Assembly (NCBI GenBank): GCA_022225965.2
Contig: JAKJXP020000104.1
Span: 92,295-156,294, forward strand
Length of the DNA stretch: 64,000 nt
Direction: 5' to 3'
DNA from: Diatrype stigma
Lineage: Eukaryota > Ascomycota > Sordariomycetes > Xylariales > Diatrypaceae
Shown: piece after piece, positions 22,766 through 32,241 of the stretch
How positions within the stretch are numbered: position 1 is the first letter of the stretch
Layout: every line of letters starts with the position of its first letter
Translations under genes and position numbers: made by a program
Notes under the pieces: generated by a model
Seen by the model: the letters and a program-made list of their open reading frames with translations, nothing else
Told to the model about the DNA's origin: nothing
The model's database searches: none

Positions 22766-23231
22766 CCCATAGATGGACGCAATCCTAGAGTCTTTTGCTA
22801 GTTCCGATGACCAAGGTGTAGAGGCATATGTATCCTCCCCAGCCTCGGCGATGAGATGTTGCGCAACTAGGTGCTTGAGGAGGCGGGCTACTACTATTCA
22901 GCGTACAATCCAGACAGTCCATTGTTCGGAACTTTTGCATACCCAGTAGCACAGGATCTGCACCTGTTAGTTCTGCGAACTCGGCCGTGCTCAGGGGTTT
23001 ATTTCCTTGCTCCGTCCACTTCTTGAAGATGCCGGCATCAATGAGCGTTTTGATCGCGGCATTTGTGGTGGGATTCACCCAGTTGTGAGTACACGCGATA
23101 TCCCAGGGTGATCGAACCTTTTGCAGCGTGGCGAGGAGCGCGTCACAGAGTTGAAGGCGCTCTGATTCAGAATCGAACGACCCGACACCAATGTCACCGA
23201 GTCTCAAGATGATCTCGTTTACAGGAGACAT
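22766..23231 (-). pseudogene. O-methyltransferase, 5' half (inverted)
   Basis: Read on the minus strand, ATG at 23231 opens MSPVNEIILRLGDIGVGS, followed by a winged-helix dimerisation-type segment (NPTTNAAIKTLIDAGIFKKW and ELTGADPVLL). A normal 55-nt intron (22888-22942, GTATGC donor, TAG end) joins in frame to RLLKHLVAQHLIAEAGED and then YASTPWSSELAKDSRIASIY. Similarity stops at the Tyr-Gly codons around 22766-22771; beyond that the frame runs into unrelated text and a stop. The missing catalytic half starts on the opposite strand at 23264. The text is that of the plant-type/fungal O-methyltransferase family (SAM-dependent), usually in secondary-metabolite clusters. Intact codons and splice sites suggest the break is fairly recent. 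Confidence 0.8.
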
Positions 23232-23263
23232 ATCAGCCAATGCTGGGTGTCAAAGTAGGCCGG

Positions 23264-24029
23264 ACCTTTTATCATGAGTTGCTAGCTCCACTATGTGTGT
23301 CATTACCTTCGTACTTAAAAGAAACGGGCTACAAGAACCCGACCAACCTGCAGGACGGAAAGTTCCAGCGTGTCCATGGCAAAGACTCGACTTTCTTCGG
23401 ATTTATTTCATCTTCCCCTCTCCGGAACAAGGAGTTTGCCGATGCCATGGACTGCCATGCACGAGGTAGGATTTCACCATGGCCTGAAGTATACGACACG
23501 GATCGGATTGTCGGAGGCGTAAAGATGGACCGTCCCCTTGTCGTTGACATCGGTGGCAGCAAAGGCCACGACCTTGAGAAGTTCCTGCAGAGGCATCCCG
23601 ACATTCCCAAAGGCAGTCTTGTCTTGCAGGACTTGCCAGAGGTGTTGGATGGCTTGACAGTGAACCCTGCCATAACCGTATGCCCACACGACTTTTTTAC
23701 TCCTCAGCCAATCCAAGCGGCTCGCGCATATTTCTTCCACATTGTACTCCACGACTGGACTAACGACAAGGTGGTTGAGATCTTGAGGAACACTGCGGAT
23801 GCCATGGAACCAGGATACTCCAAGTTGCTGCTTTATGAAGACGTCATCAGCACACGGGAACCTTCTTTGAACATAACCGTGGCGGATATGACGATGATGA
23901 CGTGCTTTTCTTCTGCTGAAAGAACAAAAAAGGAATGGCGCACACTAATTAGTCGAAGGGCTGCATGTCGTTAGGATTTGGAATGAACGGCGTGCCATTG
24001 GGAGTATCATCGAAGTCGAACGAGTCTAA
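23264..24029 (+). pseudogene. O-methyltransferase, 3' half (catalytic domain)
   Basis: The plus-strand frame picks up exactly where the inverted half ends: TFYHELLAPLCVSLPSYLKE, then the SAM-binding motif VVDIGGSKGHDLEKF, the LVLQDLPEVLD motif, and the catalytic-base region FFHIVLHDWTND with the conserved His. Near 23945-23955 the reading frame changes: the family-typical ending GLHVVRIWNE..IIEVERV lies in another frame and stops at 24029, whereas the current frame stops at 23974. So this half also carries a 1-base-type frameshift. No start codon with promoter context serves this half alone, although a chance in-frame ATG lies at 23240. Confidence 0.8.
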
Positions 24030-24614
24030 TGACTTTAATCAACCGCCTTCGCAATCATGTGGAAACAAATATGCAACTTGTAGGTAAAGCGTCTAACGAA
24101 TAGGAAAGGAAAAAGGGGACATGAAGCTTAATCCGGGGACAGCCTGGAACAGATATATCAACTATAACAGGGAACTTTGAAAGTGCATTATCTACGTCTC
24201 GTCTAACATTTACTAGGCCTTAGATAGTCAGTATTGGTGAACTGGAAGTTTTCCCCCTATATATCTATGACGTTTGAGGTAATCGGATCGAGAATGGGGC
24301 AGACAGCAGAGAGTGATGAACCATGTGGCTAGATACGAGCTTACTGAGCTAGAGCAAGAAGAGCACTTCATATATAGGGAGCAGTACAGATCGTCGGACT
24401 GAAGTTATACGCAAATTCTATCGTACAATGAGACTAAAGCCTACAGTATTCACTTAGCAGTCTTTTTGTGTACTTTAATCAAGCCTCATATCCTAAATGT
24501 CCAATTCGGCGTAATAGATGGCCCGCATACAATATATATCATTCGCGTTATACCTGTAGTATGGATAGAATCACACCACCGTTTAATTGATTCGTTGCAA
24601 GTCCTACGGCCAAT
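24030..24614. other. AT-rich spacer
   Basis: No supported gene. It lies between two relics of probable secondary-metabolism genes. Confidence 0.45.
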
Positions 24615-24794
24615 ATGGAAAACGTCCTAGGTCCTGACAACAAGAAGCTCGATGTAGTGATTGTGGGTATTGGCCTTTGCGGTCTCTCCATGGCGATATC
24701 TATTGCGTTGGTTGGTCACCAGGTAATCATTTTTGAATCGCACCCGGGGATACACGAGTTCGGTGCCGGCCTACAGAGTTCTCCAAATGTATAA
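24615..24794 (+). pseudogene. FAD-dependent monooxygenase, N-terminal fragment
   Basis: A 59-codon frame from ATG 24615 encodes a classic Rossmann start: LDVVIVGIGLCGLSMAISIA (GxGxxG-type FAD dinucleotide fold; here GIGLCG), an acidic strand end (VIIFESHPG) and EFGAGLQSSPN, which matches the GAGLQxxPN motif of salicylate-hydroxylase-like flavoproteins. It then ends at a TAA (24792-24794). The expected next 350 or more residues are not found downstream in any frame I could follow. A GTATAAG donor-like site at the end could be a splice site, but no continuing exon was recognised. Most likely a truncated gene. Confidence 0.65.
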
Positions 24795-26869
24795 GATTTG
24801 GGCAGTGGAAGAATTCTAGCTCTATAGGGTGGGCAAAAGAGTATAAGGATTTCACTGGGAATACTGTATATGGACAAGTCTGTATGTAGGATTTTCCGTG
24901 ATTCTATTCACTACCCTATAGCTATCTATAGGCGGCAGGCACCTGTATTAGGCTTATAGGGAGTTATGGAAGGCCGTGAAAGATTGTAGAAAATTCTGGA
25001 TAGGGGGACAGGCCCCCCTATCTCCAGCAGCTGTTCCGTTTTAGGCTTAGTGTGTTTTGCCTCAGGGGCAAACCCCCTATAGCCACGTAAGCTTGTAATT
25101 ATATAATTACGTTACTAAACGGTCTGGAAGCTGCTGAAAACGTCCGTAGCCAGTAAGAATTTATCCTTTTTTCCAGCTAATCCTAGATATACTCTAGTAG
25201 AGTAGTCGATGTTCGCAGCGCAGAGTCTTGCATTGTACTGCTGGACGGAAGTAGACAGTGCAGAGACTTAATGTCATTGCAAAAGGCGTCTGGTCTAAAC
25301 TTAGAACGGCAGTACTGGGCCAGCATGTAGACCCTCAGCCTACCGGTGACATCGCCTATCGAATTACCATCGATAGATTGCAGATTCAAGATAGAGGGTA
25401 CTGGCTTGGATAAAGAAGCCTCGGCTTCAACTATGGATAGGCCCGGGAGCACCTGCAGTGAGTTATATTGTCCCGGGGGGGTGCGCAACTCAACCTCGTG
25501 CTTCTTGCTACGCAAGATTTCCCAGTCAAAGAAGGGGGGGGGGTGTCGGGAAATGTTGAAGAGCTGAAAAGGAGGTTTGAAGGGTGGGCTTCGTCTCCTA
25601 GAGATACTGGAATTTTCTGCACTAGGATCGGCCAGGCATTGATTAAGTAGATGGTGCTAGAAACAAAGCTATCTCTAGATTACAGTTTAGTCAAGGTCAG
25701 CAGAATGCATATGCAACTCGGCTATGTCTCGCATAGTACAAAGCCGCATATAAGTATAACAACTAGACGTGTGTTATACAGGGTTGTGTTGCGTACATAG
25801 TATGGAGTGGCCACTCCATCGCCCTTCCACTTCCCTACATATACCATTGTATATTTCGTTGGCCGCAGTACAGGGTGGAACGGAGATTTTAGATAATGTC
25901 GGCAAATAGACTGACATACCCCCGGAAGTTTTACATATGAAAGTGACGTAGTAGCCCGATGACACGTCGGCGACCAATAAGACGTATTTGTCAGGAGATA
26001 GACATCCGAACAATGGTGTGGCCTCCTAAGCCCAAGCCAGCTGTTTCGAAGCTCAGAGTTGCAGTTGCAATGCAATGCAACCTCCTATTGAAGATATAGA
26101 TTTAGCTAGAAGATATGTGGGTGCCAACGAACACAAGAATGCGTACAGTAGTAGGGCAACCCGAAGAAGGCGTTGCGACCTTAGGGCGTCCCTACATGAA
26201 CCAAAAGGAATACCCGGTGCATGGAGCTATGAACTGAGAGGAAGGAATTCTGGATATTGGGCATTGTTCAAAAAAGCTTGTCAAAACGCATCACCAACCC
26301 ATAGGTATCTCCAAGTAGTATCAACACCATTTGAATATTCTAGATATCTTTGGTGATGCTGCAATCGGTAAGAACCTGTGCCGAGTTTAGCTTAGCTGTT
26401 ATCCGAAATGGCCGCTTACATCTTTCGATACAACCGGGCTTAAAGTTGTATGATCCGGAGATCTCTACCTTATACATATTCAGACTACTGTTGCTTATAT
26501 ATACGCTTCATGTCGGGCTAACCTCGAAGATATCCTACTATTAGGTGGTCGTCCTTCATAGACCGTGGGTCGCACTAGACAGTCACTGCAGCAAATTCCG
26601 CCACCGTGAGAAGCTTGTATTGATGCGCCGAGACGTGCCATTGAAATCAGCCAGTTTGGACATTCACCGGATGTGCTGTGATTTGAGCGACGTGAGAAGG
26701 TCTTGGCCGATCTTGGTATGGCCCTTCATGAACCACAGATTTATACTGAAGCTGATACAGATTCGGCCTAGATATATAGATGCGTATACCTGATTCAACC
26801 CATACGTAGGCAGCTTATTGTTTTGCTCTGCTGGATGTATCTGGAGATTCCACCGTGTATCTGAACATA
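24795..26869. other. Accessory stretch with fragments and hairpins
   Basis: About 2 kb with no intact gene. It includes a near-perfect hairpin with arms GATAGGGGG/CCCCCTATC around 24998-25022, a smaller one (TTTGCC..GGCAAA) near 25058-25075, and the possible BTB-type fragment listed separately. Small open frames at 25774-26013 (-), 26075-26356 (+) and 26545-26793 (+) are unrecognised. Confidence 0.4.
25183..25515 (-). pseudogene. Possible BTB/POZ-protein C-terminal fragment
   Basis: The minus-strand frame reads HEVELRTPPGQYNSLQVL, then VTGRLRVYMLAQY and a final helix-like segment with FRPDAFCNDIKSLHCLLP and ALRTSTTLLEY. The L-R-V-Y-x-L-A element followed by a FxxxxxxxIxxxxxLLP..LR ending resembles the region C-terminal to BTB domains in many fungal proteins. 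The frame opens upstream into a C-homopolymer with no start or BTB core, so at best this is a partial gene. Confidence 0.3.
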
Positions 26870-28234
26870 ATGTCTAACCAACAATCTAAAAGGGGGCGAT
26901 ACAATCACGACGACGTCGAAACAGAGATCTCGAATAAGAAACTGAAATACGGAAAAGACAGTATAGGGGTCGCCCCTTGGAAGGAACAGACGTTGGGATA
27001 TACGTTGCCAGCACCCAACCCCCCTGAGCAGCTACCGAACAACATTCAGCCCATCTACAGGGTAAACACAGTTAACCCACTACCTGCCACCCCAACAGCA
27101 ATTCCCAGGAAAGCTTCCTATTGCCACAAAAGAGACAGTTCGGGCTCAGGGGATCTCCCTTGTGCCATTCCTCTATGGGGAAACCCACCATCTATGGTCA
27201 GCCCTAAAGCCGCAATCAACGAGTATTCACATCCTGGAACTTACCCGTTCGCACATGAGAACTTTACGCCCTTGGCTAGCGAAACTCACATGAACGTAGA
27301 CGTAATGCCGAGGTTGCAAACGGGGCAAGACTCTAGCTACTTAGCACCATTCTACCAGACATACCCAATGCCTCAAGCGCCGCTGATGATTCCATACTCG
27401 GCCCCAGCATCGGAATTTGACTACTTCTCGCCATGCGAATCGCCCGAGTCTATGGTGTTCCAGAGCCCGACAGCGTTAAGCAGCCCCATAGAGACGTATT
27501 TCAGAAACGCTGCTATGCCGCCAGACTTCGCTGCTATACCTTCCATGGCGGCTACGCAGAGTTATCATACCCAGGACAGATCACCCCATTTCCTAGCCAC
27601 GAGGATGCTGGGCCCGGTGGAATGGTCGCTGGGCTTAGACTGCTACTCTCGACCAAGCAGTGCGAGCTCACACGTCTGTTTATCCCAGGTTTCAGCGATT
27701 TTGGGGCGGTTGAAGCAGCGCCGAGGGATGATGGGGCCAAACGCGCCACCCGCCGGACAGCAACAGCAGAGCAACAAGACGGATGGTGCGCTCTTACAGG
27801 AGACCATCACGATGAACCGGGAGAGCACAGAGCAGATCACGCGGGTTCTGAACTGCGGATGTCTAAGCAAAGACGGCACTCTGACGCGGTACATCATCGC
27901 GGCCATGTTCGAAATCATCACAAACTACGCCAGCATGGCGCGCGGGATCATCGGCGACCATGTCAGGGCGGAGGGGCAGGTTCGAGCGCGCGTGGGGATG
28001 ATTCTCGGAGAGCTTCCCAGCACGTCTCATCTCCTCGACCTGCTGGCAAGCCGCTGGTATCAAGCCCACTACCACGCCTCCGACCCCATGATGACTGCAC
28101 AGGGTATGCTCAGTAAGCAGGAAGAATCGCCCCATCCCCTCTCGCCCTTGGCCTTCGGCCAGATCGAAAGTAAGCTGCGGCAGCGTTTACAAGCAGTGAC
28201 TCATGAAATCATGAGGTATTGCGGGCGTGCTTAG
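26870..28234 (+). CDS. AflR-like C-terminal domain regulator lacking a zinc cluster
   Basis: A single exon of 454 residues from the first ATG (MSNQQSKRGRYNHDD). The N-terminal 250 residues are Pro/Ser/Tyr-rich and probably disordered. The C-terminal region (about 300-454) resembles the AflR-type regulatory domain of cluster-specific transcription factors: ETITMNRESTEQITRVLNC, then CGCLSKDGTLTRYIIAAM and a helical tail ending EIMRYCGRA. The family usually has an N-terminal Zn(II)2Cys6 cluster; none is encoded here, nor did I find one in the roughly 500 bases upstream. The N-terminus has only short basic patches (KRGR, KKLK). It could be a co-regulator without DNA binding, or a gene that lost its first exon. 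Its position beside O-methyltransferase and flavoprotein relics supports a former secondary-metabolite locus. Confidence 0.6.
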   Translation: MSNQQSKRGRYNHDDVETEISNKKLKYGKDSIGVAPWKEQTLGYTLPAPNPPEQLPNNIQPIYRVNTVNPLPATPTAIPRKASYCHKRDSSGSGDLPCAIPLWGNPPSMVSPKAAINEYSHPGTYPFAHENFTPLASETHMNVDVMPRLQTGQDSSYLAPFYQTYPMPQAPLMIPYSAPASEFDYFSPCESPESMVFQSPTALSSPIETYFRNAAMPPDFAAIPSMAATQSYHTQDRSPHFLATRMLGPVEWSLGLDCYSRPSSASSHVCLSQVSAILGRLKQRRGMMGPNAPPAGQQQQSNKTDGALLQETITMNRESTEQITRVLNCGCLSKDGTLTRYIIAAMFEIITNYASMARGIIGDHVRAEGQVRARVGMILGELPSTSHLLDLLASRWYQAHYHASDPMMTAQGMLSKQEESPHPLSPLAFGQIESKLRQRLQAVTHEIMRYCGRA

Positions 28235-30186
28235 GAGGGACGGGGGACTTTTGAACATTGCAATTCTGCTGTGTCAGACTGACTCAGACTGGATCACCAA
28301 ACATAAACTCGAATTATTGATCCTCGCAAGGGAAACGTTCTAGACAGACGGCCAGACCATGGCGTTACGTACGTAGATTCAATATAACGAATGTGTGTGC
28401 GATCAATGCTTTCAATTTGAGGCGAATGGGACGACGATCTGGTGAATGCCACTGAATGGGCGTCACGATAGTTGTATAGCTTAGTAACAACAAATCATGT
28501 CAAGGGCGTAGATAGTGAGTCATCCGCCCACCAATGATAGCCAGCCGGGATTCCACGGATCTGGGCAGTGGTCGCTGTAGTTGCACTTCGACGATGAACT
28601 CAGATTACCAGAGTTACCAAAGTGTCGATCTCGCATAACACCATCCCAATGCATATGTATTAGGTCACAGGTGAGCTCCGAAATCGTGTGCGATGTTGTA
28701 CCCGAGCAACTCTCTCGAAGCACACACACACACACGCACACACATGCATAAATCGTTCACCATGTGTTTATACCAGCAATCACATGCTGTAAGCATTCAC
28801 GATGAACCGCAATGTCACCTTCTCCCAACACGAAGGCATAGTCCCTTCGATCCAGCCAATTGCCGCTGCTGACATCCCAATATCCCTCTATCCAACCCCT
28901 TGCCAAGCTCCCCTCAAATCCATGCAAGCCACCCTTTTCTGCATCTGCACCACCCGCCACATCGCGCAACCCAACAAATAACCCAATAAACTACTTATCG
29001 CAGGAGTCAGTTGAGATAGGCCACCTCCCGCGCCTCGGCAACTGTCACCATAGGGTCAGCATCTGGCAGGCAACAGGCCATGGCTGCGGTACCGCTGGAT
29101 GACAGGCAAGATGACTGACTGGTTGGATAATGATGATCGAACCACGATAACACCCAGCAGTCCCAGTCAGCTCAATATAATACTAAGCTGGTCGATCTCA
29201 CGCCCCCCTCGCAACCGGATTGATTACGTTTTCCCACCTGGACCAACCGCGCTCGCATGCTTCATGATCTGCTCTCGGTGTTACTAATCTAACCCTCAAC
29301 AACTTGAACCAACAGCTAGCCTATTTTGTTACCCCCTCTCCCCGTCTCCCCCCGCCTAGGACGGCGGCGGTCCAAAAGCCCTTCGAGGGGCAAGATATCT
29401 TACGCGGCTAAGGAGTGGGTAGGCAGGCCGTAGCACGTATCGCGACATGTGGGGGTTCACGGCATCGACACCGGTTTGTGGCGCAGTCCTGACTAGCTCG
29501 GCTCGTCCCGGGTAGGAGCAGGGATAGGATAAGCAGGTAGTCTAAGTTGGTAGGGCAAATCTCTCTCCCCTTGGTCTTGGCACGAATCGCTTATGGGGAG
29601 GGGGGGGAAGCTCCCACGAACGCAAGCCACCAAGGTGGGTATGAGATGGGATGGCCAGCTACTTTGACTTGTGGTCTTACAACACACACATACACACACA
29701 CGTCTGTTCGAGTGCTGCAGCGACGTTTCTCGGAGGCACGCACGAAATACACTCGAGGCTCGAGTTTCCTCCCCTCGCACGCCTTGCGGCCTTGGCCCTT
29801 CTTGGCCAGCGCCAACAGCGGCGCCCCTATCCGATGCATACCAAACCTAGACCAAACAGGTACTACGTCAGTTCAATCATGTCGTGAAAGCCGGGCGAAC
29901 CTATCCTATGGCGGAACGGAACGGCCTTGTCCAACTCCCAACTCCAGAAATGACGCTGGCAGCCAAGGTGGGGAGAAGCTCATTGGCTGTACCAACAGCA
30001 GCCTGGCCCGCCGGTGCCACGCGGCACAAAGCCTCATCTTGCCCATCTGTCTCTCCTGCATATCTTCAACGTCTTTTGTCTGCGGCTGTGGCATTTGCCT
30101 TTTTGGCCCCCCTCGTATCGAGTCGAAAGGGGTTGCATTTGAAGCTCTCGCCAAGCTTCACGAGAGCGGAACGAGACCGACAAGAA

Positions 30187-30220
30187 AGCAACAGCAACAA
30201 CAGCAGCAGCAGCAGCAGCA
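30187..30220. repeat. (CAG)n trinucleotide repeat
   Basis: A run of about 11 imperfect CAA/CAG triplets. In one frame it would encode poly-Gln, but the surrounding frame has no gene-like features. Confidence 0.85.
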
Positions 30221-30258
30221 TGCCGTGACGCGTACGTGCCTAAGCCTAGCTAGCTAGG

Positions 30259-30290
30259 TCGCCGTCGTCGTCGTCGTCGTCTTCGTCGTC
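30259..30290. repeat. (GTC)n trinucleotide repeat
   Basis: A run of GTC/CGT triplets shortly after the CAG tract, interrupted by TTC. Confidence 0.8.
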
Positions 30291-31182
30291 GGCAGCGGCA
30301 CGGTAGTCACCGCTAACGACCGGACCAGACTCGGCAACCGAGCCAGCTTCCGGCGTCCGAACGTAGATGGGGATTGATGGGCTAGACTCTCTCGAGCCTT
30401 TATAGGCCCTGTTCGTGCACGCTCACATCGAGCCGGGCAGGAAAGATGGACACAGCAGAAGAGGGAACACGAACACGATACTGCGTGGGAGAACCACCGC
30501 TGATAAGCAATCTTCCATCAACAAGTACCATAGCTTGGCTCGCACAGCAGTAGCGAAGGGAGTCCGAGGCTAGGTAGTTTACTGTCTGGGCCACCGAAAT
30601 TCGACCAGTCCAGATTTCGAGGCTTCTCTCTGAGTATTTGTCTATATAATGCGGCCACTAGAAAGATCAGTAGACGAGTATTCAGTGTACACAATCGCTA
30701 GCTTCAAAGTAAATGACCTATCAATCATATCTAAACTTAGGTAGTATAGCGTAGTACAGCCTTATCAAAGGGCTGACTGCCTTCTTACTATGCATATATC
30801 GGTGGTCAAGTGCCCGTAGAACGATGTGTACAATGTGTAAGTAACGTGGGACAGGACACGCCCTCCCTGATAGGAACATGATGCTCGTTTATTCTCCGTT
30901 GCAGGATCGGTCATGGTGACCCACATTGCCACATATATGATCCTGCTGCTTCCCGCCCCTATATTATAAATACCCCTTTCCTGTGTACCACAGAATGATA
31001 CCCGATGATATAAAGTGCTCCAAAATGAAACACGACAATCCCATCGCATCTGCGTGAAACCCATCTCGTTCTACCCTCTAATCTGTATCGAACCGATCGT
31101 TATGGACACGGGTACCCACGCTCGAGGCCCCATTGTTGGTCGCAGCTGGATATCGTCGGTTGCTAGGAGTGCCGCCAAGTCA

Positions 31183-31209
31183 ACACACACACACAAACAC
31201 ACACACACA
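31183..31209. repeat. (CA)n microsatellite
   Basis: A CA dinucleotide tract with one AA interruption in the intergenic region. Confidence 0.85.
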
Positions 31210-32241
31210 TGACATGGTGTCCCGGTTCACGGTTGACGAGCGAAACTCTTGGGGGTGACCAATATGCCGTGACGCCTTGCGCCAAGCGCTAAGCCTTGCT
31301 CCTGATATAGTGCCCGAATCGATTGTTACCGCGAAACCCGCCCCTACATATTTAGCTAGGGGAGGGGGGAAAGAGACCTCTCAAGGCTATATAATCCATA
31401 GCGTCATCCCTCCCTACGTAGAATTCTCGGGTGTAGATAGACGGGTAGCGTACTCAACGATCCATACCCCCTCCTTGCCACATAAGGTGGATGGACACAA
31501 CGCACGTCAAGGTAAGACGCCAGGAAACTCAGATGCTACACCAAAGACTGCGCGATTAATATATGCAGACGAGCAAGTTTGTCACAAGCCTTTTCGTAGG
31601 CCAAGAGCCTAGGCTAAAGCAACGAGACACATGTGTGATACTGCGGGACCATGACCTCTCACCAGTGTGTTGACTAGTACGATGGACCAGATTCAATGAT
31701 TATCCAGTACTGGTTCATCATGATCTCCACGGAAGTGGCCGGAAATTTCTTTTCAACATGCAAAAGCTACAGTTACCACCAGCTGAGGCACCACAGATGA
31801 ATGCATATGCCTAAGGACCTTGATGTGGACTTTATACAGAGTCATCCAATCGACCGCTGGCATTTGGAGGTCATATGATTATGTCAAGCCTAACAAGCAG
31901 AGTCACGTTGCCCCCTAAAGCGCTGACACGAGACTTATGAAAGACACTGTAAATCTTTCTCTTTTCAACGGCTACCTCATCCATACCTACGCAGCGAAGA
32001 TGTATATAAGCCTGTAGAGAACCATCCGTGGTCTCACGCCCTCTAGCGTATCCCTGCGTACCCCTGCCCCTGATTCGAACAACAAAGATCGCTCCCGCTC
32101 TAACGTCAGATGCAGTCTTACCATCATCTAAATCATGAAAACTTTGTATGATATTGAACCCATGCAATGAACTCCTCAAAACAAGAAGACCCTTTCCGTA
32201 ACCCATTATGTACAAGAGACATACACCACAGTTTGGAACAT

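Larger units (their letters stand above)
28235..32241. other. Gene-poor 4-kb region with microsatellites
   Basis: I found no gene that convinces. The stretch holds (CA)n tracts near 28722-28745, 29681-29702 and 31183-31209, a (CAG)n tract at about 30187-30220 and a (GTC)n tract at about 30260-30290. Open frames crossing these repeats encode only composition-driven peptides. The right end contains the FAS2 3' UTR. Confidence 0.45.

Noticed and set aside
29547..30257. 236-codon plus-strand frame ending in poly-Gln
   Set aside because: Built on CA and CAG microsatellites with no conserved motif and no gene-like neighbours.
30400..30594. Short minus-strand frame containing VLVDGRLLISGG, considered as a kelch/galactose-oxidase fragment
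   Set aside because: Too short and isolated; no second repeat or flanking similarity.
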